Below, piece after piece: positions 1 to 10,079 of a DNA stretch of 64,000 nucleotides. The notes beneath the pieces are model-generated. The model was not told the DNA's origin and did not search any database. It saw nothing but the letters and a program-made list of their open reading frames with translations. How positions within the stretch are numbered: the first letter of the stretch is position 1; each line of letters begins with the position of its first letter. Origin of the DNA: Akebia trifoliata (Eukaryota > Streptophyta > Magnoliopsida > Ranunculales > Lardizabalaceae); NCBI GenBank assembly GCA_017979445.1, contig CM030717.1:23981288-24045287 (forward strand), written 5' to 3'. The translations under genes and the position numbers were made by a program.

Positions 1-303
1 AGCCTTGGGAGAGAGAGGCGTTGCTATCAGTAATAATTATAGGTTTAATTAAATATTTCGTTTGTGGCTAAGGCCTTAGATTTATAAGATGACACTGTTG
101 TGTGGAAGCGTAACCAGAACAAAATAGAATATAATCACGCACGAATAACATGAGTCTTGGTGATTCGATAAATTAACTATATCCACAGCGGAGAGAGCGA
201 GATGAATACACCAGTGGCGGACCCAGAAAGTTTTGTTTTGACTTTGCGAGGCGAAATAAAGTATAAAATAAAATTAAAATAAATTATAAATGATAATATA
301 TAT
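1..303. other. Non-coding flank with a possible hAT (Tip100-like) terminus
   Basis: I see no gene here. At 212-230 the sequence CAGTGGCGGACCCAGAAAG resembles the terminal inverted repeat of Tip100-type hAT elements, which typically begin CAGNGGCGGA. I find no matching opposite end in the window, so this would be one end of a truncated element. From about 250 the sequence becomes very A/T rich and runs into a short TA tract that borders the first foldback element. Confidence 0.3.
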
Positions 304-608
304 ATGGGTCCCAGCACGAAACATTTTGACAATATTTTTGTCCTACATAGGTTAGAAGTTTTGGAATGAGCTGATTTTTGGTGAGGATGATCTCTACCAA
401 AACTTTTAGCCCCATGTTTACAAGTTGAAAAATTGTGGACCCTCCATTTTTTGTAAACTATTTTTGATGGGGTTAGAAGTTTTGGAATGGGCTGATTTTT
501 TATGATGATGATCTCCTCACCGTAGAGATCATCCTCACAAAAAATCAGTCAATTCCAAAACTTCTAACTCATGTTTTGCCAGAATGTTTGGTGCCGAACA
601 TTTCCCTA
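304..608. mobile_element. Foldback MITE copy 1 (TA-flanked)
   Basis: Non-coding element bounded by TA runs. It begins GGGTCCCAGCACGAAAC and ends GCCGAACATTTCCC. It carries the family core: an arm with TTTTGGAATGGGCTGATTTTT followed by GAGGATGATCTC and then the inverted copy GAGATCATCCTC plus AAAAATCAG. The first hairpin is truncated by a small deletion around 395-405, while the second (about 475-570) is complete. See the family finding. Confidence 0.7.
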
Positions 609-620
609 AATATATATATA

Positions 621-974
621 GGGTCCCGTTCACCAACCTACGCTTTACCAAACGTGTTTTGTCCTACATGGGTTAGACGTTTTGGAATAGGCTGATTTTT
701 GGTGAGGATGATCTCTATGGTGAAGAGATCATCCTCACCAAAAATCAGCCCATTCCAAAACTTCTAACCCTATAAAAAATGGACGGTCTACGATTTTCAA
801 CTTGTAAACATGGGGCTAGAAATTTCGGAATGGGTTGATTTTTTGTGATGAGGATCTTCTAATCGTAGAGATCATCCTCATTAAAAATCAACCAATTCCA
901 AAACTTCTAACCCATGTAGGACAAAACACGTTTGGTAAAGCGTAGGGTAAAGTGTAAGGTGTTGAACATTTCCC
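621..974. mobile_element. Foldback MITE copy 2
   Basis: It starts GGGTCCCGTTCACCAACC directly after a TA run and ends GTGTTGAACATTTCCC. Its outer arms are inverted copies (CGTTTTGTCCTACATGGGTTAG on the left, its complement near 905-935 on the right), and each arm holds its own hairpin around GAGGATGATCTC/GAGATCATCCTC. No coding capacity was seen. The right end abuts copy 3 without a TA run between them. Confidence 0.7.
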
Positions 975-1567
975 AAACATTTTAGCTAGGGCTGTCAATG
1001 GATAGATATCCGATCGGATAATGTAATATCCGAATTCGAATCTGAAATTTTTTAGTACTATCCGAATTCGAATTCGAATTTGATCGAATATCACTAACGA
1101 ATATTTGAATTCGTATCTGAATAAATTATCGGATATTTGATATTATCCGATTCGAATACGAAATTTACAATCCGAAAATATCAACAAAAAAAAAAAAACA
1201 AATAAAATCAAATGGGTTTTGAGAGAGAGAGAGAGATTTCGACCGATTCGACCTGTCAATGGACGTCGATGCCGAAGGTGAGCCGCTGAGAGGAGATTCC
1301 AACAGTGATTGCGAGGGGTTGAGATTCTGGAAAACGATGAGGGCTGAAGACGATGAGGTTTTACCCTGTGTGTGAGAGTTAAATTCCACCTATTCGAATC
1401 TGTACAAAATAAATTGATTTTCTTATTTTTTCAACTCCATTCGAATCTGAATAAAAAAAATAGCGTTTTATTCTACGTGTGTGAAAGAAAGAGAGGAAGT
1501 ATTGTTGATGCTCTTCGACCGGAGAAGACGATGGTTATGGAGTTCGCATCGTCGAAAAAATGGTTTT

Positions 1568-1605
<38 letters not shown>

Positions 1606-2339
1606 CGTACCTGCATGCTTGCTAGCCGGAGAAGGAGCTCGCAACCCCGCACGGTCAAAACCCCACCCTCGTTCCGTTTACTTGGACTAGTTTGTGTGGT
1701 TTAGGTTGAGAGAAGATAAAAACAAATTAAGTTTTTATTGTAAAACATGAATACACAGTATACATATACATATATAAATGTTTTGTTGTAAAACATGAAT
1801 ACAGAATACATATATTATATCGAAGCGGATATTATCGAATCAGATATCGCAATATCCGAATTCGTATCCGAAATTCATTCAAATTTTAAAATAACATCCG
1901 AATCCGAATCCGATATTTGAAATTTTCGAATAATATCCGATTTTTCGAATTCGAATTTCGGCTATCCATTGACACCCCTAATTTTAGCAAACATTTTGGC
2001 AAAACATTTTTCAAAACATGGGTTAGAAATTTTCGAATGGGCTGATTTTTGGTGAGGATGATCTCTACGGTGAGGAGGTCATCATCACCAAAAATCAGCC
2101 CATTCAAAAACTTCTAACCCCATCAAAAATGGTTTACAAAAAATGGACGGTCCACGATTTTTCAACTTGTAAACATGGGGCTAGAAGTTTTGGAATGGGC
2201 TGATTTTTGGTGAGGATGATCTCCTCACCGTAGAGATCATCCTCACCAAAAATCAGCTCATTCCAAAACTTCTAACTCATGTAGGAAAAAAATGGTTGGC
2301 TAAAATGTTGGCCAAAATGTTTGGTGCTGAACGGGCCCT
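975..2339. mobile_element. Foldback MITE copy 3, interrupted by a hAT element
   Basis: The visible parts are 975-986 and 1989-2339. The right end GGCCAAAATGTTTGGTGCTGAACGGGCCC followed by TATATATA gives the family terminus. The left part AAACATTTT is its inverted counterpart, but the outermost GGGNCCCGTTCAGC is missing, so copies 2 and 3 are fused. The hAT element at 987-1980 sits in the left arm. The two internal hairpins lie at about 2020-2115 and 2180-2275. Confidence 0.6.
987..1980. mobile_element. Non-autonomous hAT-like element with 8-bp TSD
   Basis: The left end TAGGGCTGTCAATGGATAG and the inverted right end TAGGGGTGTCAATGGATAG differ at one base in 19. The insertion is flanked by a perfect 8-bp duplication ATTTTAGC (979-986 and 1981-1988), the length expected for hAT. 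Both subterminal zones (about 1005-1160 and 1820-1960) are dense in ATCCGAATTCGAAT-like palindromic repeats, the usual form of hAT transposase-binding arrays. The 500-bp interior holds (GA)n tracts (1218-1236, 1570-1603) and short frames on both strands that I do not recognise. No transposase domain is present, so it would depend on an autonomous relative. Confidence 0.88.
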
Positions 2340-2346
2340 ATATATA

Positions 2347-2732
2347 TGGATCAGGTTCAAACGACAACCATTTCAACACACATATAGACAACGTGTTTTG
2401 TCTTATATGGGCAAAAATGTTTGAAATGGGCTGATTTTTTTGTGAGGATGATCTCTGTGGTGAGGAGATCATCCTTGCCAAAAATCAGCTCATTATGAAA
2501 CTTCTAGACCGTCCAATTTTTGTTGAAAAATTATAGACCGTCCAATTTTTGTAAATCAATTTTGATGGGGTTAGAAGTTTTGGAATTTGATGATTTTTTG
2601 CCAGGATGATTCTCTCATCACAGAGATCATCCTCACAAAAAATCAGCCCATTCCAAACATTTTTGCCCATATAAGACAAACACGTTGTCTATATGTGTGT
2701 CGCAATGTGTGTTGCAGGAACCCGACCCTATA
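2347..2732. mobile_element. Foldback MITE copy 4 (divergent)
   Basis: Flanked by TA runs on both sides. The outer arms are inverted copies (CACATATAGACAACGTGTTTTGTC at left, complement near 2670-2700). The two internal hairpins (about 2405-2510 and 2570-2670) carry the same GGCTGATTTTT / AAAAATCAG(C) core. It is more divergent from copies 2, 3 and 5 than they are from each other, so it is probably an older or separate subfamily. Confidence 0.65.
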
Positions 2733-2738
2733 TATATA

Positions 2739-3085
2739 GGGTCCCGTTCAGCAACAAACATTTTGGCAAAACATTTTTCAAAACATGGGTTAGAGGTTTT
2801 GGAATGGGCTGATTTTTGGTGAGGATGATCTCTACGGTGAGGAGATCATCATCACCAAAAATCAGCCAATTCCAAAAATTCTAACCCTATCAAAAATGAT
2901 TTACAAAAAATGGACGGTTCACGATTTTTCAACTTGTAAACTGTGGCTAGAAGTTTTGGAATGGGCTGATTAGGATGATCTCCTCACCATAGAGATCATC
3001 CTCACCAAAAATCAGCTCATTCCAAAACCTCTAACCCATGTTTTGAAAAATGTTTTGCCAAAATGTTTGTTGCTGAACATTTCCC
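2739..3085. mobile_element. Foldback MITE copy 5 (best-preserved)
   Basis: The clearest full copy. It begins GGGTCCCGTTCAGCAACAAA after TATATATA and ends TTGTTGCTGAACATTTCCC before a long TA run. The arms are inverted copies of each other over more than 100 bp, and each arm is itself a hairpin (about 2790-2890 and 2950-3040). The centre holds GGACGGTTCACGATTTTTCAAC. No reading frame of note. Confidence 0.75.

Positions 3086-3122
<37 letters not shown>
3086..3122. repeat. (TA)n-(GA)n microsatellite
   Basis: A run of about 13 TA units passes directly into about 7 GA units between foldback copies 5 and 6. It illustrates the TA-microsatellite association of the family. Confidence 0.9.
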
Positions 3123-3123
<1 letters not shown>

Positions 3124-3343
3124 GTTCCTGTTCGGCACTCAACCATTTACCCAACAATTTGCCCAAAATGTTTTGTCTTACATGGGTTAGAAGTTTTGGA
3201 ATGGGCTGATTTTTGGTGAGGATGATCTCTATGGTGAGGAGATCATCCTCACCAAAAATCAAGCCAATCCAAAACTTCTAGCCCCATCACAAATGATTTA
3301 CAAAAAATGAACGGTCCACGATTTTTCAACTTGTAAACATGGG
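3121..3343. mobile_element. Foldback MITE copy 6, truncated by the MULE-like end
   Basis: It carries the left arm with one complete hairpin (about 3185-3285) and the central GAACGGTCCACGATTTTTCAAC, then stops at CATGGG near 3342, where other copies continue GCTAGAAGTTTTGG. The missing half is not found beside the other MULE end at 42.2 kb. Either the insertion was followed by loss, or the junction is a rearrangement. Confidence 0.6.
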
Positions 3344-3344
3344 A

Positions 3345-3574
3345 TTACAAGTTTCGTGCCAAGTTTTCCAACCGTTCAATCAAAACGCATCTGACGGTTC
3401 AGCGGGATTTTTACGATTTTAAAGGAAAAACATATTTAATTACAACCGGCTCCCTACTCCTTGTAAATTCTTAATTTTTTGTTTTAAATCCTTTTTCATA
3501 AAACAAACCTCTCTCTTCTTCAAAGGCTCCCTTTAACCTAAAGAGACAAATGCCCTCTCTCTCTCTCTCTCTCA

Positions 3575-3605
<31 letters not shown>

Positions 3606-4175
3606 CAACTCAAAAGACCCCTCCCATCTCTCCCTCTTTCTCTCAAGATCTGGTTCGAACATCCTAAAAATTTTGGAACTTTCGTCAGAGAGAACGACTA
3701 AACGGTTCTCTCGCCGTTGCCATCACCATCAATCTCTCTCAAGTTCGATCGAAAGGGTAATTCTTTCACTCTCGAGTCTTACGAAAATCGATTGGTTTTT
3801 TTTATTTTTATTATTTTTTTTGTAGTCGTTGAACTTGAAACTTAAACGAGTTGTTACATAATCCCTCTTCTTATCACTTTTTTTTTTTTTCTGTTGATCT
3901 CAAGATCAAGATAGTGTTTTTTAAGAAGGTTAAATATGATAGGTTTTGAAGATGATGTTTAATCCCAAATCGAGTCTTACGAATATTAATTGGGCTTTTT
4001 TATTTATTTATGTTTCCTTGTTGATTGTGGAACTTGAAATTCTTATCAACTTGTATTGAAGCAACCACTTTCACCACCATTAACTTGTTGATATTATATA
4101 TGCAGATTGAAGAAAAATCGATTATTTATTTATTTATTTTTGTTTGTTGATTGTAGAACTTGAAAGATAATGTGG
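3345..4175 (+). repeat. Left MULE-like terminal inverted repeat
   Basis: Starts near GTTTCGTGCCAAGTTTTCC. The first ~200 bp match the complement of 41960-42175 with only scattered differences. A (CT)n tract follows (3556-3601, complement of the GA tracts on the right side), then a block CTTTCGTCAGAGAGAACGAC that also recurs inverted at about 41600. The inner part contains three spaced copies of a module TTACGAAAATCGATT...GTTGAACTTGAAA (about 3778-3838, 3975-4040, 4105-4170). Confidence 0.75.
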
Positions 4176-5366
4176 ATTGGTTAATCAAACCAATTCTCAC
4201 AATTCCTTCAACTCATTTGATTGCCTCCAAGCTTTTCGTATTATGGTTACTAATCATATCTATTATATTCTTTCTATGTATTATCATTTATGCTCCAATT
4301 GGATTTTGTTAGACTTTGTTTATTTAAGTTTCAATTTTATTTATTTGATTAGTCATTTATTTAAAAAATTATATTTTTACAAGTATTTAGGATCATAAAG
4401 TTTTACGTCCTTTTTGTTGGAAGTAGACCTGGGATTTACACAACGTGGAAATAATGTCACAAGCATACAAATGGATACATGGGTAATTGTTTTAAAGCGC
4501 TTGCGACATTTGAAGAAGCCAAGAGGCATTTTTTGGCTTACTCAACTTCACTATGGAAACCCAACACAATTACCTGAAGAAAGTCAAGGGCAAAAGAAGA
4601 AGTCACAAATTCTTGAAGAAAGTCAAGGGGCAACAAAGAGATCGCATAACTGCAAATGTCCGTTGTTTTATATAATTTTTCTTTTTACTGTGTTAATGGT
4701 TGTGTTAATGATGTATAAATTTATCGAATAGAAGCTTATCTAATGTATAAATTTAGACTTCTAGACGTTTAAACGACTACTTAATCTATTTTTGTGATAT
4801 TTTTATTTCTCATATTATTGATTCGTAGTATTTGGACTTGATAGCAGGTGATTGATAACATGACTATAATAAAATTTACCTCGTGGCTGAATTCCAATGG
4901 GATAACAAACTTGTTGCTCTACAAAATTTTTTGCTGAACAATATGCTCCATATGAAGCAAGGCACATCGTTGGTCTGTCCTTCATTGATTAACGAACACT
5001 TAAGTAGTGATAAATTACTAATTGGCTACTTTTATTCCTTTTCACTTTTTGACCCTAAAGCAGTTAAATACAACACTTCCTTTTATAAGGATTGAAAGTA
5101 CCAATTTTTGAAAGTACTTCACTGTATTCATAGAGAGATTTTGTAAGCTTCTAATTCTATATATTATAAACAAATCAATTATATTCCATTCAGATCAAGA
5201 AATACTTTTAACTATTTTGCATTTCCATCCAATCACCAAAATGATATAACAAGACATTTTCAAAATTCATGTATTCTCAATGAAAAAAAGATACAGAAAA
5301 AAGTAAAATATACAAGCTATCCAACTTTCTTAATCAACATTGTTACATGATGGTTTTGGTTATAGT
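4176..5366. other. MULE interior, no recognised gene
   Basis: A/T-rich sequence between the left TIR and the Listerin fragment. The longest frame is 4414-4731 (plus, 105 codons), which contains a small internal duplication (EESQGQKKKS then EESQGATKRS) and a hydrophobic tail. A second frame lies at 4883-5095. Neither resembles a family I know and neither shows exon-like conservation. I would not call either a gene. Confidence 0.4.
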
Positions 5367-5588
5367 GTTATATTACATTGTATGTTTCTTGACTCCTCAT
5401 AGGGCGATGATTAAGTGTGTGACTAGACAAGAAAATGAGTTTTCCGCGACTGATCATGCTCCATGCACTTGTCTCAAAATCTTTTAAATGCATCAACCTT
5501 GCCTTTTGGGAAGAGACAACACCCATTAGGAGCCGACAGAGCCCATAATTCAAATGATTTCCAAAATAAAAATAACAATTCCAGTGCT

Positions 5589-6310
5589 TGAATGGAGGTT
5601 GAGAACCACTTGTAAAGGCATGCTGAATGGAACTTGTGCTTGCAAGTCTTGCAAGCAAGTTGAGGAAGGCTGTTGTTAGTAGTGTGGATGGGGCACTCTT
5701 CAACGCCCTTGAATTCCTTATCAAAGTTGCTTTTCCATGTTCGTATAGCTTCAGCTAAGGCTCCATTTTGCAATTCAAAAATAAAACAAGTCAGTTTCTT
5801 TTTACCATGAAAGGTTCAATTGAAATCACAAGAAGATAATTAGTTAAGACATCCTTTATAAATTTTTAAATTCCTCATTACCAAGTCAAACACACACCTA
5901 AGATAGTTCATCTACGAGAAATAAAGGGTTGCACCATGTTTTTGTGAAAGTCCCAATGGAAGATGATGCAGATCGATCGCGTATGCTGGAAAACCAATCT
6001 CAAACATAAGCTGGAAGAGCACGAAGCAACATACCATATATTGCACCAGCAAGTGATGCCATTCCCTCGGTCCCAACATGCCAAAGACCTTCGATAGAAA
6101 ACAATAAAAAGCCTTGATTGCACATGTTACTGCACTAGCAGCCTGAGACACTCCTGTTGGAAGCTCAACATCTTTTTTCTTCAAGCTATTTGTTGTACCA
6201 GGCTTCAATGGAATATGCTGGAAGAGACAATCTAATATTCTTGAATTGGCACAGTCTTGTATACATTGAATCAGTTTCTGCCTTGTTGGTGATGATGACA
6301 ACAACAAAGC
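5589..6310 (-). pseudogene. LTN1: Captured fragment of Listerin E3 ubiquitin ligase (C-terminal region and partial RING)
   Basis: Listerin is the RING E3 ligase that ubiquitinates nascent chains on stalled 60S ribosomes. The upstream block (about 6310-5890) reads LIQCIQDCANSRILDCLFQH and KKKDVELPTGVS, then after a frameshift [11 protein letters not shown], followed by an in-frame stop (PAYV then stop). The downstream block (5773 to about 5589) reads [23 protein letters not shown], then [19 protein letters not shown], the RING core. Five residues are missing inside the first zinc pair (CP-I-HTT where the family has CPICYSVIHT), and the final CPLC pair is absent because the sequence leaves homology after KWFSTS. 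The interval between the blocks looks like a retained intron. Non-functional; identity is secure from the RING and flanking motif. Confidence 0.85.
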
Positions 6311-6429
6311 CCAGGTAATGAAGACATTTACCTGAAGATTAGAAAAAAAAATAAAAATTCACCAACAACGGCATATTAAACACTATTTGAACCTAGTCAC
6401 CATGCCTTGGGCTGCCTATAACCAACAAG

Positions 6430-6740
6430 GGCATATTAAACACCATCATCATTATTATCTTATGCCTTTTTCCCGAACATTGGATTAGATGTAAGACGAT
6501 TTTCTTTAATCTATTGAACCTTCTTTGGCTCTTTTGACATGTCCAGGTACAGATTGATTTGTGGCACAGACGTTACCCTTTTTATTAGTATGATTGTTAT
6601 TGTTGTTGGGTATATTAAACACCATCATCAATTTATATTATGCCTTTTCTCGAATATTGGATCAGATGTAAGACAATTTTCTTGAATCTATTGAATCTTT
6701 TGACACGTCCAGATACACATTCTGATATGTGTTGCACATA
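6430..6740 (+). repeat. Direct repeat pair of ~120 bp
   Basis: 6434-6560 and 6612-6735 are direct copies sharing AAACACCATCATCA, TTATGCCTTTT, GGAT(T/C)AGATGTAAGAC and TCTATTGAA in the same order. A third partial start (GGCATATTAAACAC) lies at about 6370. No coding content was seen in 6310-7140. The region lies between the Listerin fragment and the next gene fragment. Confidence 0.7.
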
Positions 6741-7144
6741 TGTTACTGTATATTATTTATTTATTTAGATTGGTATATATTACCCTTTATCTAAATGAGT
6801 TCTAATGAAAGAAACAACTTCCAAAAGAGGACTGGTATATTGTGTCCACACACTTGTTTATTAAGTTATCACCTCGTTTAGTTTAATAATTTTTTAAATA
6901 CAACCATATTTGTTCAACTATTCTCATTTACAAATTTACTTTGCATTTATTTATTTATTATTGGATCGTGCTATAGCATATTTAAGAAAATATGGTGCAT
7001 TTCATGAACAAGTGTCAAATGCCAACAGTACCACAGCAATCACAGCTACAAGTTTGATTGGAATTATATCAATTTGAAGATCATCAATAGAGTTTTCACA
7101 CAAGCATCACAATGCTACAAGTTGCAGAATGTTGTGACCAGAAC

Positions 7145-7339
7145 TTACTTCTTATTAGTCTTATCAAACTCTGCCAGAAGAACAGCCATCCCCTTCTTGT
7201 TAGACTTCATAAGTGGCTTCTTAAGCTCTTTTTCAACTTTCTCCAATGCGTCCATCATCATGAGGTCTCTCATGTAAAAACATGTAGTACATAAGGTATG
7301 AGTTGCAATGCACATACTATGGAGATCATTCACATGCAC
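7145..7339 (-). pseudogene. Exon-like fragment of an unrecognised plant gene
   Basis: A 64-codon minus-strand frame with composition unlike its surroundings. It is strongly charged and probably helical (ALEKVEKELKKPLMKS, KKGMAVLLAEFDKTNKK) and ends at AAGAAGTAAGT, which looks like a splice donor. The segment reads like one exon of a conserved host gene, but I cannot name it. It lies directly outside the proposed CACTA left end, on the same strand as every other captured fragment here. Confidence 0.5.
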
Positions 7340-7347
7340 AATCCTAA

Positions 7348-7680
7348 CACTATAACAAATATGGCAATTAGGAATTGTTTACAACCGTTCCTATGCCAGT
7401 ATGAAACGGTTGCCAGTCCGTCTCTAATCGAGGCGTCATTAATGAATTTAAACGGTTGGAAGCCGTTCTAGATCTCAGGATTTGGAACGGTTAAAAACTG
7501 TTCTAGACTTCTGAATTTGGAACGGCTAAAAATCGTTCCAAATATGCATTTATACACATAGCACATAACATATCATAGACATCGGATTTTATAAGACTGA
7601 TGTCCTAAGTCTGAGACATTAGACATCGGTCACAAACCGATATCTTAAATGATTATAAACCGATATCTAAACGTTTTTAA
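7348..7680 (+). repeat. CACTA left terminus and subterminal repeats
   Basis: After CACTATAACAAATATGGC come repeated AACGGTT / AACCGTTCC motifs in both orientations (about 7383-7545), followed by ACATCGG / CCGATATC motifs (about 7580-7670). Such subterminal arrays bind the small CACTA protein (TNPA in En/Spm) in known elements. Confidence 0.75.
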
Positions 7681-8432
7681 AAAAATTTAAATTTTAAAAT
7701 TTTTTTCTACGCACCTATTACCCACGGTCAAGATAGATCTAAATAGAGAACATCGAGGTTCTTTATCACATTAATTTATACACAAAAAAAGTTACAATGA
7801 GTCATAATTTACAAATCCAAAATTACAATGCATCGATAAACCCTTCACAATCGTTATACAAACACAAATGCCTACAAGGAAGCAAAGCCATCACTCCCAT
7901 CCCTCCCTATCTTCTTTAAGATCTCCAAAATGCCCGCAACTGTCAATTGAATAGTCTTTCGAGTCACCACATTGCATACTCTCACGATGAGCTTCCATAC
8001 CTTCAAAAGAGTGTCTGAGAAGCAAGTGCTCCTGATCAACCAAAGAATCAAGGACTATCATTCACAGGTGTCCAACAAATTTAAAATGAGAGGATTAGAA
8101 TGAGGGGAATGACCCAATAGGAACTACCATTCATTTACAACATTCAACCTTCAACCTCCAATTTACGAGCTCACTAATATCGAGCTAGCTCCCATAAAAT
8201 TACACCCCAAAATGCATATATTCTAAATTGATGTTTAAAGTTTAAACCATCAAACTAAATTTGGGAGGATTTGACTCGTTCAAGTTGATTCAAAACTCTG
8301 TTAAGCAAGATCAAGTAACCTCTATCCATGTCCAACGAGATAAAAGTTTGTACAACAAAATTGGGCTAAAACTTGTGAGCCTGTATTGAATGTACATATA
8401 TATAGACTCCTCATGGTATATATATATATATG

Positions 8433-8476
<44 letters not shown>

Positions 8477-9171
8477 CATGTAGTGTATACACTATGTGCA
8501 AGAAAATTGAAGTAAAAAACTCAATGGCGACAAACACGCTAATGATGTTATCATCTTAACTCTTACCATCTAGTTTCTCAAGCATCATGAAACCAAGCAT
8601 ATGTCATAAGTTGGGCGTCTATGCAGAAAATGAATCATAGAGATGATGAGGACGGGTCAGCTAGCACTTGGTGAATAAACTGTCCCTTCACTCACGGACG
8701 CTGCTCTGCAAGTCTTTTCCTGCTTTGATATCTAACTTGTATGAGATAATTCCAGGTTAAGACATTGAAGCAGTAAAGACAGAATGCAGATTTTAGGATC
8801 GGGGGGGGGAGGGTAATCCAATTCATGATCCGACCAAATAGGGGTATATTGGATATTTCTTGTACAGATTCTCTTGGGCTAGGAGAAAATACTTTTTAAG
8901 TATTTTGTGAGTGGAAGCTCCAAACATTTAGGGTTGCAATCTGCTTTAGAATATATTACTTTAATCTAGATCTTATCCATGGAGTGGGCACACAGCCAAA
9001 CCACATAAATTCTTTGTATTTTGCTTGTCATTGTTGTTTTCTTAGAATATATGTCTGATGAAGAGTCTCAAACCTCATTTGAGGTAAGAAAAACCAATGA
9101 TAGGTGAAACATTCATCAGTCAGAAGGCCTAAAAGTTTTCATGCTCTTCTTTTTTTCTATCTATATCTTAC
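7681..9171. other. CACTA interior without a recognised gene
   Basis: I see no confident gene. A 56-codon minus frame at 7891-8061 (contains DYSIDSCGHFGDLKEDREGW) has exon-like composition, and I do not recognise it. A (GA)n tract lies at 8437-8474, next to a short TA run. A G-run is present at about 8801-8812. It may hold further decayed captured sequence. Confidence 0.35.
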
Positions 9172-10079
9172 CTCCTTAGGATCAGCCAACATGCCTACAA
9201 TAGAAGCATCGATAGCGTCTTGGTTCTCAACCCTGGAAGCCCTTGCAGCAATCAAAACCACAGTGTCCTTGTCAATGTCATTTGTGAATACCTGCACCAA
9301 TTGCAACAACATATAACCCATGATCAACTTAACTATCCTAAAACATTAATCAATCTTACTCTACTATTCTAAACTTCAATGTCAAACCTCGATCATGGAT
9401 TTGTCCATAGTAAGCTTGTTGAAGGTCAAAGTCCCAGTCGTGTCGCTGCAAAGCACATCCATCCCAGCCATTTCTTCACTGGCAGTCATACGCTTAGTGA
9501 TGGCACCTTGTTCAAACAATCTATGAGACCCAATAGCCATACTAACAGACAACACAGTTGGCATAGCAATTGGAATCCCTCCAATAAGAAGCACCAACAA
9601 GTTATCAATTCCCTCTATGTACTTCCTGTGTTGTATGGGATACATTACTACAATCTCTACTATCATCCCCGACGCAATCGAGCAAATACAGAAGTTACCA
9701 ATGGCTGTCAACACCTGATCAACAAACCATCACGTCGTGATTATCACATTGTGCAAGAATTTAGCAAACTTTGATTGATTAAATTGGGCAATTTTATTTA
9801 CCTTTTGAAAGTGACCAACTTGGTTGGTACTGTCAACAAGGTGAGCGGCCTTATTGAAGAATGTGTGGACTCCAGTGGCTATAACAATGGCCTCGATTTC
9901 ACCTTGCTTGCAATTGGACCCAGATAAGACTTCATCACCAGGGTTCTTTGTGACTGGTAGGGACTCTCTAGTGAGGGCTGATTGATCGATTTTCAATGGA
10001 TCTCCTTCTAAAAGATGAGCATCTGCAGGCATTATGTCACCTAATTTGATGTTGATAATGTCTCTTGGTACCAAGATTG
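9172..10079 (-). pseudogene. Captured plasma-membrane H+-ATPase fragment, 3' part (3 exons)
   Basis: P3A-type plant plasma-membrane proton pump (AHA/PMA family), which exports H+ at the cost of ATP. Exons: 9802-10079 ([31 protein letters not shown]), 9388-9714 ([25 protein letters not shown]) and 9172-9291 ([22 protein letters not shown]). The introns between them have consensus GT-AG ends, so the copy came from genomic DNA. Key residues are damaged: the actuator TGES reads TRES, and the phosphorylation motif DKTGT reads DTTGT (AAG to ACG). The 5' part is at 27239-27596 and beyond, separated by the gypsy insertion. Only the central third of the pump is present. Family identity is very secure. 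Confidence 0.92.

Noticed and set aside
1372..1704. Frames over GA/CT microsatellites (here, 3550-3825, 8322-8537, 41686-41946)
   Set aside because: Arg-Glu or Ser-Leu dipeptide runs encoded by microsatellites are not genes.
9379..9774. 131-codon plus-strand frame
   Set aside because: Antisense shadow of the H+-ATPase exon at 9388-9714, which carries the recognisable protein motifs.
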